From NCBI GenBank assembly GCA_004352715.1, contig SCFE01000001.1, forward strand, positions 3,786,738-3,850,737: DNA of 64,000 bases, in the 5' to 3' direction. Source of the DNA: Hofstenia miamia (taxonomy: Eukaryota; Xenacoelomorpha; Acoela). The position numbers and the translations under genes are program-made. Below the pieces are notes generated by a model that saw nothing but the letters and a program-made list of their open reading frames with translations, ran no database searches and was not told the origin of the DNA. Positions 12,831-24,113 of the stretch are shown in pieces (the stretch's first letter is position 1; each line of letters starts with the position of its first letter).

Positions 12831-15800
12831 GACAACTGAACTCCTATGATAATACATAGATTAACCATTTTATTTAATTTTCATTTATTTTTATATGTGG
12901 ATTTCAAAAAAGATTTTTTAATCATTTAGCCTAATTTAAGATATATTAATCAAGATATGCCGAAAAATAGCTGAAAAAACATAACCGCCTTCAATCTGTC
13001 TTCATTTTCGCCAGTAAATGCATATCATAAATAACAAAAATACTTCTTTTTAGCTTATTTTTGTTTTTACCTTTTTGAAATTTTCGGGGCTTGGCTATAC
13101 CGCCAAATAATAATTATAGTTCTAAATTTTTTGCATATTGAACTTGGTAAAAGAACATTTGACAAAATTTGCTAACGTTTACTGAATGAAAGGGTTTGAG
13201 TTTTCGCAACTGTAAATCTCTAAATCTCACGCTCATAAAACTCAGAAAAGAAATCATTAAAACAAGCAAATCTGAATTTTTTGCATTATACTTGAACTTG
13301 GACTAACTTGAACTGAACTTGAAAACAAATTATAAAAATTTATACAATTTATAGACGAAATGCAATTGGTAATTTATATTGTTTGTTGAGTAATCAAGTG
13401 CTCATATAGAACGCTATCATAAAAATAACAGTGTCCCTCAAAAAAGTCAACAGGATAAAACGTCAAAAATGGCGGCGCCTAATAATTTTAGGCTTGACAA
13501 ATAGTAAAAAATTTAATTTTAATGGAATGAGTTCGCGTCTGCTTTTTCTGAAATTGCCTAAACTCAATTATATAAATACAAAACATAGTTGGAATTTAAC
13601 GTGTATAACGCTTAATTTTGGAATTCTTTCAAACCCGTTATTTGTCGTTGGCATATTAAAATTTGTTGCAACAGACCGATGCAAGTTTTGCCTCCGTGTT
13701 ATTAATATAACTTTTACTAAAAGGTTTATTGTTTGCATAATATGTATGAATTACTGAAAATAATCGATGAAATGTGTATGCTCTTTAATAAATTAATGCC
13801 AGTTGTAAAAACTTCGTTAATTGGGCATAACCTTAAAAAAATCACTTCGTTCTCAAAATTAATCTAATCTGCTTTGACATTTTTTTCTAATGTTCACCAA
13901 CATGTGGCGATAGCACATGGCGTCATTACATTTCATATAGCCTATCAAATTCACAACTTACCAATTCTTTGACCATTCTCAGAACGCATGTCCACGATTC
14001 CACATATTCTCCAATTGAACAAATAGCAAGCGCGCACAAATATATTTCGTATTTACATCATTAAGCCAACATCGTGGTCATAAGTGTGTAAATTAAGCGT
14101 GAAATCTATTGCAAGATTGTCACAGAATCATAATTTAACCAGAACTTCTCTAGTTAATAAAATATATGTTGCGTCTCCTCCAACTCCAATTTTAAACAGC
14201 AGGTCATCTTCACATTTTGTTTTTTTTCCTCTAGAAAATCAGTGACCTCTTTAATAGTTATGAGCTTTTTGAAAGATGAATATTTATGAGGAACCTATAA
14301 TAGTCTATATTTACTGCTAGTTTGTGATAATTTAAATTTAACCTGTATGCTTCATTGGCCAACTTTTTATTGTTGAACTCAAATCCGGCTTTTAGAAGTT
14401 TACTCCTCCTTATGTAGGCATTTCATTCAGTGATTCTTTCAAAATAGCTCTATATTCAACTTTCTTCATTCTAGAAGCATCATGGTTGTGTTGATGAATT
14501 ATTAACTATTAAATAACATATTGAAAATTCCCCCATTCAATGCGTACGATGCTATGCGTTTTTGCTAAAACAGTGCCATGTGCGAAAAATGAGTGTACGC
14601 ATTTCCCATTTGTAAAAAGCATACATGTATCAGGAACTATTAAAACAATGTGTTTGCTTTGGTAACCACATTTAGCTAATATTAGATGTGTAGCAAGAAC
14701 AATTTTGCTAGTCAAAGATATCGAATTTATTGCGTTCTATGAGTAGTTTATTGAGAAATTGTAGATTGAGCAATTTTGTTTTACAATATATATATATAAA
14801 ACAGAATCTTTGCAAAAGAACGCCTGTATCTGTTCCAATCAAATCGTTTATTATGAACTAAAAGTTCTTTTAAAAATTGCTTCAGGGTGTTACCACTCAG
14901 TTGGTAGGAAAATGACATGTGAGCAATTGAAAATGGCAACACTAAATCTATTTCTCAAAAATACACACAAAATTAAATGGAAGACAGAGATCAATATTAG
15001 AGGTATAAATCGATTTGGAACCTGAGTATAGATAAAAAGATTGTAAATAACTAAAAATAAAATGAGAATAAACAAAAATATAGAGACAAATCCTAAGATT
15101 TCTACCTGTGGTTGGGCTTATGAACCTACAGTAGACACTACCAGTTGAATATCAATGCAGCCATGATCATTTGTGAGAGTTGCATATAATTAAGCCATTC
15201 GCACTTTGTCTCCTTGTATATTTGCTTTTGTTTGAAAATATGACATATTTCTTGTTTTTAGTCGCTTGATGCCTAAGTCCAAAGCAAAATCAAAAGGTTG
15301 TATGCATTTTTTATTGAACTATTATGCTTAAAAATTTCTTTGATAATTCAATTTTTTTTTTAATTTTAGCTTACTGCATAATGAATATTTTTGAATTAGT
15401 TTTTTTAATGCTATTTTTTAGAATTTTGCAATTTCAACATATAATTTATTCCTTAAGGCCTTTATATATACATGTATGTATTATGTTAAAAGAAACGTTC
15501 CTTGATGGACATCATCTTATATAATGATAAGGTTACTACAAGTTGAATATTGCCAATCAACTAATTATTCTAAAAATTATTTACAAGAAGGATATATATT
15601 TCCTATAGCTCTTCAATTTCAGTTTAATGCCTTAATATTTTTAGAAAACTATTGATGAACAAATTGGATTTTAGCATCTTTGAATGTTTAAGTTGCAATA
15701 TTAATGTCATGAATACCAGATTTAAGTGTAAAGTAATTATACATTTATTAAATTATTTAATATCAATTAAAGAAACATTGAAACGATTTTTCGCCAATAT

Positions 15801-16726
15801 ATCCAAAAACAATATGATCCAAATTTAATTTGTAGTTGGTTTTTGTCTTGTTTTCTTTGCCATATTACAAGATCTGTTTTAGATAAAAACATTGACTTTT
15901 GGCTTTTTTATTAGATATTAAAATATTTATTTGTACTTGTTTTATTGAGAATTTGTATTCACAAACGAACGAACAAATTAATTTTATCTTGCAGGTTTAT
16001 AATCGAAATCTTTTTTCTCAGAATACTTCAAATTTTCTACTGATTTTGAAGGATTAATTTTTTGAGCTGCTAAGTGCAATAATATGTATGGGTGTTCATT
16101 TCTTTTGGCTGATTTTCATACCATTTTATTCATTCTTCACTTTTTGCTTCTACCAATGCAAACCCATATTTTAGCCCAATAATTTAAACGAACGAATTTA
16201 CTTCAACTGAAGCAAGTGCTGCTATTTCAAATAAGCAGAAAATGACATTCCGGTTCCATCTTACATTGTTAATAGAGGGTGGCAAATTATTTTTCCAATT
16301 TATTGTCAGACCAAAATATAAATACATATTTACCAAATTGTATTTATTTTGGCATTGTATATTAGATGGATACCTGTCAATTTCACGTAATTCAATTTGG
16401 GTAATTTTTCTTATTGTTTGTAGTACTTCCAGTTACTCTGTAAAAATGAATTTGTATATTTTGGGTATAAATTCGTCTGATGGGTATACAAAATGACTAA
16501 TTCTCAATTTCAGAATTAGACGAAGTATTCGGTTAAAATCTTTATCCGATTTTTTTGTGTTTTCAGCGAATCATTTGGATGGATTTTGCAAAAAACTTAC
16601 TTTGATGTACAATAGCACTTTGTTTTCTTGCATATCTTATCATCCTAAGATTTATTCTTTGGTTTAGGCTTTGCATTTTTTAGGAGAACACCAAACAATT
16701 TTTCGGAATCAATTATATATATATAT
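12831..16726. other. Intergenic block with no recognised gene
   Basis: This is AT-rich sequence with many short frames, none with family-like motifs. The longest (13431-13757 +, 108 aa) starts beside CAGTGTCCCTCAAAAAAGTC, which could be a transposon end, but I found no matching inverted copy downstream. A short TA run lies at about 14788-14800. Confidence 0.5.
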
Positions 16727-18075
16727 ATTCGCCGTTTGTAATTTATGCAGAATTTATATTCGTCATTTATAGTTTTTTATATTAATGATGTTGCAATTTT
16801 AACAGTTTCTTAATAATATGCATTACACTAGTGCCTTTTCCATTTATTAGAGCCAATGCCTTCCATAGTTGATTAATTTCTTGGCTACAGCAAACTCGAA
16901 AGTCTTGAACTTCACTAACCATATAATATTGTTAAGTACATAGTAATAATTTCTTGGCTACAGCAAACTCGAAAGTCTTGAACTTCACTAACCATATAAT
17001 ATTGTTAAGTACATAGTAATCACAGGTATTATATCATATCCTATAAATCTTTAAAGAAATTTAGTAGATGTAGTTTTTAATTTGGAAGCTAATGAACTAG
17101 GTTNAGTGCCTTTTCCATTTATTAGAGCCAATGCCTTCCATAGTTGATTAATTTCTTGGCTACAGCAAACTCGAAAGTCTTGAACTTCAATAACCATATA
17201 ATATTGTTAAGTACATAGTAATCACAGGTATTATACCATATCCTATAAATCTTTAAAGAAATTTAGTAGATGTAGTTTTTAATTTGGAAGCTAATGAACT
17301 AGGTTTGAAATCGATCCAAGCATTATTCACTGAGATATTAACGATTATTCCCTAAAATATAGGATCAAGCCGGTATAGTGGGTTGTAAAGGAAATTTCAA
17401 AATTAAAACTAAGTAATCCATATCATACACATCTTGAAAGGACTTTAATAGATGTAGTTTTTAGTTTGGAAGTTAATGAAATAAGTTCGAAGTCGATCCA
17501 AGCATTATTCACTGAGATATTAACGATTATTCCCTAAAATATAGGATCAAGACGGTATAGTGGGTTGTAAAGGAAATTTCAAAATTAAAACAAAGTAGTC
17601 CATATCCTACACANGTCCATATCATACACATCTTGAAAGGACTTTAATAGATGTAGTTTTTAATTTGGAAGTTAATGAACTAAGTTCGAAGTCGATCCAA
17701 GCATTATTCATTTAAATATTAACGATTATTCCCCAAAATATAGAGTCAAGAACAGTAGTGGGTTGTTAAATGAAATTTCAAAAAAAACAAAGTATTCCAT
17801 AGCCTATGCATCTTTTAAGGACTTTCGTAGATGTAGTTTTTAATTTGGGAGCTAATGAGCTAGGCGTGAAGTTGATCCAAGCATTTTTGCTGTGAAAAAA
17901 CCATTTTTTAGACCCATTAATCCAGTAGGATATATTGAGAGGATACTGAGATGCACTAACTGAAAAAATTCGAAAATTTTGCATTCTCCCAATTTTAAAC
18001 CCCAAAAAGGCGATTCGTCGTTTGTAATGAAGTTTCACCATTAGTATGGTACAAACGACGAATATATATGTATAT
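16727..18075. mobile_element. Helentron-like non-autonomous element with central tandem repeats
   Basis: The left end has ATTCGCCGTTTGTA (16727-16740) after a TA run. The right end has a perfect 14-bp hairpin, ATTCGTCGTTTGTA (18013-18026) pairing with TACAAACGACGAAT (18050-18063), followed by a TA run. Between them lie four or more copies of an about 181-bp unit, with tgtagttttta anchors near 17271, 17453, 17652 and 17832. Short terminal inverted repeats, a subterminal palindrome, internal satellite-like repeats and a microsatellite at the end are the usual structure of Helentron-associated elements such as the pearl elements of bivalves. No protein is encoded. The assignment is from structure only. 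The array runs into a 1000-N gap, so its true size is unknown. Confidence 0.55.
17060..17960. repeat. About 181-bp tandem repeat array (satellite-like)
   Basis: Successive units share gatgtagtttttaatttgg, gatccaagcattattcactg and atattaacgattattcc at spacings of about 182, 199 and 180 bases. The 199 step contains a lone n and a small duplication, so it is probably an assembly scar. Copies differ by a few percent. The array probably continued into the adjacent gap and collapsed there. Confidence 0.85.
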
Positions 18076-19075
18076 NNNNNNNNNNNNNNNNNNNNNNNNN
18101 NNNNNNNNNNNNNNNNNNNNNNNNNNNNNNNNNNNNNNNNNNNNNNNNNNNNNNNNNNNNNNNNNNNNNNNNNNNNNNNNNNNNNNNNNNNNNNNNNNNN
18201 NNNNNNNNNNNNNNNNNNNNNNNNNNNNNNNNNNNNNNNNNNNNNNNNNNNNNNNNNNNNNNNNNNNNNNNNNNNNNNNNNNNNNNNNNNNNNNNNNNNN
18301 NNNNNNNNNNNNNNNNNNNNNNNNNNNNNNNNNNNNNNNNNNNNNNNNNNNNNNNNNNNNNNNNNNNNNNNNNNNNNNNNNNNNNNNNNNNNNNNNNNNN
18401 NNNNNNNNNNNNNNNNNNNNNNNNNNNNNNNNNNNNNNNNNNNNNNNNNNNNNNNNNNNNNNNNNNNNNNNNNNNNNNNNNNNNNNNNNNNNNNNNNNNN
18501 NNNNNNNNNNNNNNNNNNNNNNNNNNNNNNNNNNNNNNNNNNNNNNNNNNNNNNNNNNNNNNNNNNNNNNNNNNNNNNNNNNNNNNNNNNNNNNNNNNNN
18601 NNNNNNNNNNNNNNNNNNNNNNNNNNNNNNNNNNNNNNNNNNNNNNNNNNNNNNNNNNNNNNNNNNNNNNNNNNNNNNNNNNNNNNNNNNNNNNNNNNNN
18701 NNNNNNNNNNNNNNNNNNNNNNNNNNNNNNNNNNNNNNNNNNNNNNNNNNNNNNNNNNNNNNNNNNNNNNNNNNNNNNNNNNNNNNNNNNNNNNNNNNNN
18801 NNNNNNNNNNNNNNNNNNNNNNNNNNNNNNNNNNNNNNNNNNNNNNNNNNNNNNNNNNNNNNNNNNNNNNNNNNNNNNNNNNNNNNNNNNNNNNNNNNNN
18901 NNNNNNNNNNNNNNNNNNNNNNNNNNNNNNNNNNNNNNNNNNNNNNNNNNNNNNNNNNNNNNNNNNNNNNNNNNNNNNNNNNNNNNNNNNNNNNNNNNNN
19001 NNNNNNNNNNNNNNNNNNNNNNNNNNNNNNNNNNNNNNNNNNNNNNNNNNNNNNNNNNNNNNNNNNNNNNNNNNN
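18076..19075. other. Assembly gap of exactly 1000 N
   Basis: The round size suggests a placeholder of unknown true length. It directly follows a tandem-repeat array, a usual cause of assembly breaks. Open frames crossing it are artefacts. Confidence 0.95.
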
Positions 19076-19974
19076 CACCAAGCGTATACAAGCTGTAAAA
19101 ACATGGAAAAGTCAACAAAGCAGTGAAACCCGGAAAAGCCATGTAATGTATGCAACCATGTAACATTATAAAAGGCATGTAAGAGTGAACAACATGGAAA
19201 AGTTGATAAAAGCAGTGAAATGGTCACCAAATGTGCACAACCAAAAAATCAAATAAAACCAATAGAGTTGGTAAAGAAAAGTTAGCTGTATAAAAGTTGG
19301 TAAATGATGTAACAATCTGTAAGCATGTATAATTATTTTTTGAAAAAATGTATATGAGTGTGTATAAATTATATTAATAAATAAGATTGCATGTAGTATT
19401 TTTAGAAGGTGAATTTTGGTACTCTTTCCGAAAATGTATACTGGTTTTATTATGTATTACGCCATTAAGTTTAGTAAATATACGATCTCTTTGTTTAATT
19501 TCTATATTTAATATTTTCCATGTGTATTAACGAAATAGTTTAAAATTAGTTTTGTTTAACATGTAAACTAGACAATCGCGTTTGTTACTAATGTCTATAA
19601 AAATTTTAAACGTTTTTATTACAACGGATTGCGATCACTTTTTGTTTAACTGTTTAATATTTTCCACATGTATTGACGAAAACGAAAATGTGTGATAACA
19701 AGGAATATTTTTACAAAATGTGATGCAATGTATACAGGTGAGTGTAATGTGTGCTATAACAAAATGCAATGTTATGTATATTAGGAAAAATTAGTCATTA
19801 TATAAAACAAAGTAAATTTGGGTGTGAATCATTTAAACAGGTCCGAATGTGCTAATTAAAAATGCATTAGCAAGCTGTCAAAAAATCAATTAGCGAGATC
19901 TTCAAAGCACTTAGCGCCAAGTATCAATTAGATGACTCAACGCCTCAACCACCCTCAGCAATATTCACGGTCTG
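19076..19974. other. AT-rich spacer, no gene seen
   Basis: No coding motif is found. 19076-19250 repeats words such as acatggaaaag and gcagtgaaa, and resembles in reverse complement the sequence at 40430-40480, so it may be a low-copy repeat. Confidence 0.5.
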
Positions 19975-20011
19975 TCACGTGACATGTGACGTCATAAGCT
20001 CTCGACCAATC
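19975..20011. promoter_or_regulatory. Promoter-like cluster: E-box, CRE and CCAAT box
   Basis: Within 40 bases lie TCACGTGAC (E-box CACGTG), TGACGTCA (a perfect consensus CRE, 19987-19994) and CCAATCAG (NF-Y CCAAT type, 20006-20013). The local sequence is richer in GC and CpG than its surroundings. Such spacing is common in animal core promoters. No coding exon was recognised on either side, so the transcript it would serve is unknown; the site could also be part of a repeat. Confidence 0.45.
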
Positions 20012-20045
20012 AGAGGCGTTTGTTTGTGGTCTCCGGGACTTGGTC

Positions 20046-20954
20046 TTAACTACTAACATTGGATAAATTTCGTGCAGTTTTATAGGCATTTTGAATTTCC
20101 TTTGTTTAAACCTTGATGTCATTTTTCCACTTCTGTTTCTTTTGTTCGATTAAATCAATGCATTTGGAATCAATCCTTGGTTTTGAAACATTTGGTGTTT
20201 TTTAATATTCGAATGAGAGAATATATTTTTCTGGGCAACAAATATCCAAATTGAAAAGTAAAGTTTTGTAAAGTTTGATAGCATTTCACTAGGTGTTAAT
20301 GATGAATATGTGGAATTCCAGGTTTTGCTTTTTACTTTTTTTAGCAAATTTGGACGAAAAGAAACGTTTTCATGCATTCTAGTTACGAGTTCTGCCAAGA
20401 ATGCGTATATTTTTGTAGTGTTCTTTATATTTATTGTAATAGCCAAAAATGAAAAATTTTGATTATTTTTTAAATACAGTAAATTTTATTATGAGATTAA
20501 GGGGGCTCCAAACAACTTCTAGCTAGTATTTTCTCTTTCCACCATTAACCGTTAATTTCAATCAGTTACATTCGTTGTGTCATTTATATATAGATTGAGA
20601 AGTAGGGTCTTTGAATGGCTCCTTGAGATACACATTTTTACAAATAGTCATATACATGTAGATGTGTAGTTTATTTTACTCGCTAAATCCCATTGCCTAA
20701 ATAGTTAGAAGACCTAGTTTAGATAATTTAAATATTAAGATGTCGTAATTAAATAGAATAAAATCCTTAGGTCAAACGAAACAAATTTATTAAAATCAGG
20801 AGAAGATCTCTATTTTTAGACATCAGAGCCAGAAAAATTCTTACAAAAGCCAAATTAAATTTTTGACAATAATTTGTCCATCTAAAGACTCGCAAAAACT
20901 TTACTTGGCAGTGAGGTTATTTACATGGGTATAGTTTTTAGGACATTTTGGATC
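20046..20954. other. Spacer, no gene seen
   Basis: Nothing recognisable. The 98-aa minus-strand frame at 20150-20446 has no family features and no supporting splice sites that I could see. Confidence 0.5.
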
Positions 20955-20963
20955 ATTTTATTG

Positions 20964-21392
20964 GGTTGGTACTTTTTACCGACACAATGACCCTTCAAAT
21001 CGACATGCAGAACCTTGAGATCGACATAGCATATCTTTTTTCTTTTTGACAAAATGTACAAAAATTAGGCACGAATGAAACAAGTATCAAATACATCAAA
21101 AGCATAGATAACTAAATATTATTATTTAGTTATCTATGTCAAAAGGGACATCAATATTTAGTCTTTGACTTAAAAAGTAGGTTGTTCATTAAATTGTAAA
21201 TGATAAAAAGTTATACTTGATTTCATGAAACATATTCATGTAAATATTTTAATGTACACATGATAAAAATTTGACTAACGCATTTAATGTTATTGATGTT
21301 CATACTTTATTCATACTAAATTTCTGTTCATCTTGCCATAAAGATATGCTATGTTTATCTCAAAGCTACCTATGTTGGTAAAAATACCAACC
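20964..21392. mobile_element. MITE with 9-bp target duplication (Mutator-like)
   Basis: The 429-bp element begins GGTTGGTACTTTTTACC and ends TACCAACC. The terminal about 70-80 bases are inverted repeats that include CATAGCATATCTTT. It is flanked by a 9-bp direct repeat, ATTTTATTG, at 20955-20963 and 21393-21401. A 9-bp duplication with long terminal repeats fits Mutator-like elements. A perfect 36-bp hairpin with 15-bp arms sits inside at 21103-21138. There is no coding capacity. Confidence 0.75.
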
Positions 21393-21401
21393 ATTTTATT
21401 G

Positions 21402-21969
21402 ACTTGTGATAAACAGACATTATTGGCTTTTATGCATTCAATAAGTATAAAGTTTATGGTTCAGATAGCTTTAGGCGTTCATTTCATCAAATCGTAACTT
21501 GTAAAACGAAGAATTAAGTGATAATTTGTATACTTAAAATTGTTCTGGTAATTTATATCGGGACTCATTATTGCCGAAATTCATAAAAATCTGTTTTAAA
21601 ACATCAGAGATTTGTAATATGTAGAAAAGTGGTTGCCTTTAAATTTAAAATTTTTTTGTATAGAGCAATATTTAGTTTTTTTTATTAGAAATTTCATGAA
21701 CGAATTTCAATTTACTTTTTTGTTTAGATTTTCTGTTCGAAAGGCATGGCTTTTTATAGGACAATACTTTTAGGCTTGCGTAAATTTGAATGGGATATAA
21801 AAACATCATGTTTTTTAGGATTAATATTAGCAGAATTTGTCATAAAAAAATTTAAGCTTAAAAATGAAGAAGTTTTTACGGTAATATTTATCTAATATTG
21901 GAAAGTCTGCTCAAATCAAAATGCGCAGATTTAGCATTCGGTTTAACAGAAAATTTGTGTATGTATGCA
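21402..21969. other. Spacer between two MITEs, no gene seen
   Basis: AT-rich sequence with no recognisable coding or structural signal. Confidence 0.5.
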
Positions 21970-21977
21970 TGCATAAG

Positions 21978-22312
21978 CAGACTTGTCAACGAGCCGAGCT
22001 TCTAACGAGATGAGCCGAGCCGACCTTGAGCAGAGTATTGGATATACAACGAGACAAAAACGAGCGATTTTTAAGCAAAGCAAATTTATAGTACTGCTTG
22101 TCAATTTGATTTTGCAGTTTTTCTTATTTTTTCATTCAATATGCCTTTCTTATAATCTTATTTTAGAAATGTTTATTATATAGGAAGAGCTATGTAAAAA
22201 ATTCTGATAACGCAATATTTTTAAAAAATATCGAGCTGAAACTAGTTTTATTGAAAGATTTTATATGGCGAGCTGACCCGAGATTAGAAATTTCGGCTCG
22301 TTGACAAGTCTG
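21978..22312. mobile_element. hAT-type MITE, 335 bp
   Basis: The termini are inverted repeats starting CAGACTTGTCAACGAGCCGA. The flanks are TGCATAAG (21970-21977) and CGCATAAG (22313-22320), an 8-bp duplication with one mismatch. The CAG start and 8-bp duplication are hAT hallmarks. The small open frames inside are not plausible genes. Confidence 0.75.
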
Positions 22313-22320
22313 CGCATAAG

Positions 22321-23837
22321 TGTATAAATGTTGAGAGTAGTCAAGATCGCTATATTTTGAAAATACATTGAATTTCAGGAACAAAACAATGTATTAAAAG
22401 TTTTCAAATCGTGTTTAAATGTTTAAAGACAAATTGCTAAATAAGGAATGGTTAACTTTATAGAATGGCCTTTTTGCATTAAATACCTGTTACATATATT
22501 CTTAACCAGTATCCATGACAGTGCAATCCATACCTGCACAGCTCTAGTATATAGTGAAAATATCCAAAATAATGCATTTTGTGGCATAATATAACAAATT
22601 GAATAACTAATGTGAATTTAATACAAAGTCACACATTCTTTTCTTAATTCAAATTTCAACTATTGCGAAACTAACTGAACAACGATTGCGCAATATTAGA
22701 ATTCCGAATTAAGCATTGGTGTTGGTAATGATAATGAATGCTTAAAATAGGATAAAAACGCTTTCAGAACACAAAACTATGGAACAGAAAAAATAAAAAA
22801 ATACATATTACATAAAAAGCGAAGAATAAATTTAAAATATATAATATCAAATTACAAAATAAATCACAATCATAGACAAATAAAAATTAAAATGTAAAAA
22901 GTTTATTGCTGAATTAAATTCTTGAAATAAAAGCTTGCTTCAAATCAAATATCTTGTTAAGGAGTGTTGATGCTTGCAAAGCTAAAGTATACAATTACCC
23001 TTGAAAAATATACATCAATGGCATAACACTGTTTAATTTTAAGTTACGTCTTTTCAAATCAAACTAACGTACATTTTAAAAGCAAAAGTAGTGGTAACAC
23101 ACAAATACATTTAATTCACTACTTAAACAAGCGACTCAATTCAATTTNNNNNNNNNNNNNNNNNNNNNAGCTAAAGTATACAATTACCCTTGAAAAATAT
23201 ACATCAATGGCATAACACTGTTTAATTTTAAGTTACGTCTTTTCAAATCAAACTAACGTACATTTTAAAAGCAAAAGTTGTGGTAACACACAAATACATT
23301 TAATTCACTACTTAAACAAGCGACTCAATTCAATTTGCAGTGCAATTTCTCCATTAAATATACAACTAAATGCTGTAGTTGATCTTAAAAATGGAGCTCC
23401 GAGTACGTAGCTAATGAGAAAGATTTTTCATTTGATATGCCTTCAGCTTGAAACAGTAATTTGGCAGAAGAAACAACAGCAGCAGGCTTGATAGGTTTAT
23501 AGTCGCTATATTATATTTCGCTGTTAGGTTTTGAATGTTGATTGAAGACGTTATTCGTTCGTTAAATACTGTTACATAAGTCGACAAATTTTAACAATAA
23601 CAGCCACTGATTTGACAGTACAAATATAAGATATGTTAAGTTTGAGTTTTACATAAAGTAGAAATGAGACTGACACTAGGGGAAACAAACTTCTTTCATA
23701 TGCCTTTAAGCATCGATAATAGAAAATTTCAAATAACTAACACAACTTAACTCAAACAGTTGTATTAAAATAATTGGGATAATAATATTGAAGAAAAGAT
23801 ACACAAGACATGCATTGTTCATAAAATAATACTATAA
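22321..23837. other. Spacer downstream of the six-exon gene, with an assembly scar
   Basis: No gene is seen. 22980-23147 and 23169-23336 are the same 168 bases on each side of a 21-N gap, differing by one base. This looks like two unmerged haplotype contig ends. The 3' UTR of the minus-strand gene probably lies just left of 23838. Confidence 0.7.
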
Positions 23838-24113
23838 CTAAAACAATATAAAATCAAATCCTAACCCGTTCCTGCCTGATTCCTGCAAAAGATTATACTT
23901 CCTCCGTGATTCTGGATCGTCGAGTATTGCGAATGCTATTTGTAACAATTGCTTAGCTTCTGAGTACTTTGGATGTTGTCGATTTGAATTTAATTCAACT
24001 AGTATTGATTTATATTGTTTTTTGACTACGTCAATTTCAAATTGAGATTTGTCTGTGTTGAAGAGGGCATAATAATCGTCAGATTTCCGCAATAAATCTC
24101 TCATGAATAGCTC
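23838..24113 (-). CDS. Exon 6 (terminal): J-like domain without HPD
   Basis: The acceptor is gagtttag before GAGCTATTC, which puts ELF upstream of MRDLLRKSDDYYALF in frame. The J-like fold signature is QYKSILVEL, then AKQLLQIAFAILDDPESRRKY. The canonical HPD is replaced by NSN. The exon ends in a stop after 91 residues. Read alone it would be an 88-aa protein from the ATG at 24104; phase agreement with exon 5 favours one gene. Confidence 0.65.
   Translation of the reverse strand, partial: ELFMRDLLRKSDDYYALFNTDKSQFEIDVVKKQYKSILVELNSNRQHPKYSEAKQLLQIAFAILDDPESRRKYNLLQESGRNGLGFDFILF

Noticed and set aside
13431-13757. 108-aa frame beginning MSLKKVNRIKRQKWRR
   Set aside because: It begins beside CAGTGTCCCTC, which might be a transposon end, but no inverted partner or coding motif was found, and codon content looks like AT-rich noise.
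17778-19230. Long open frames on both strands of more than 340 codons
   Set aside because: They consist almost entirely of N from the 1000-base gap; the real flanking residues are low-complexity or satellite-derived.
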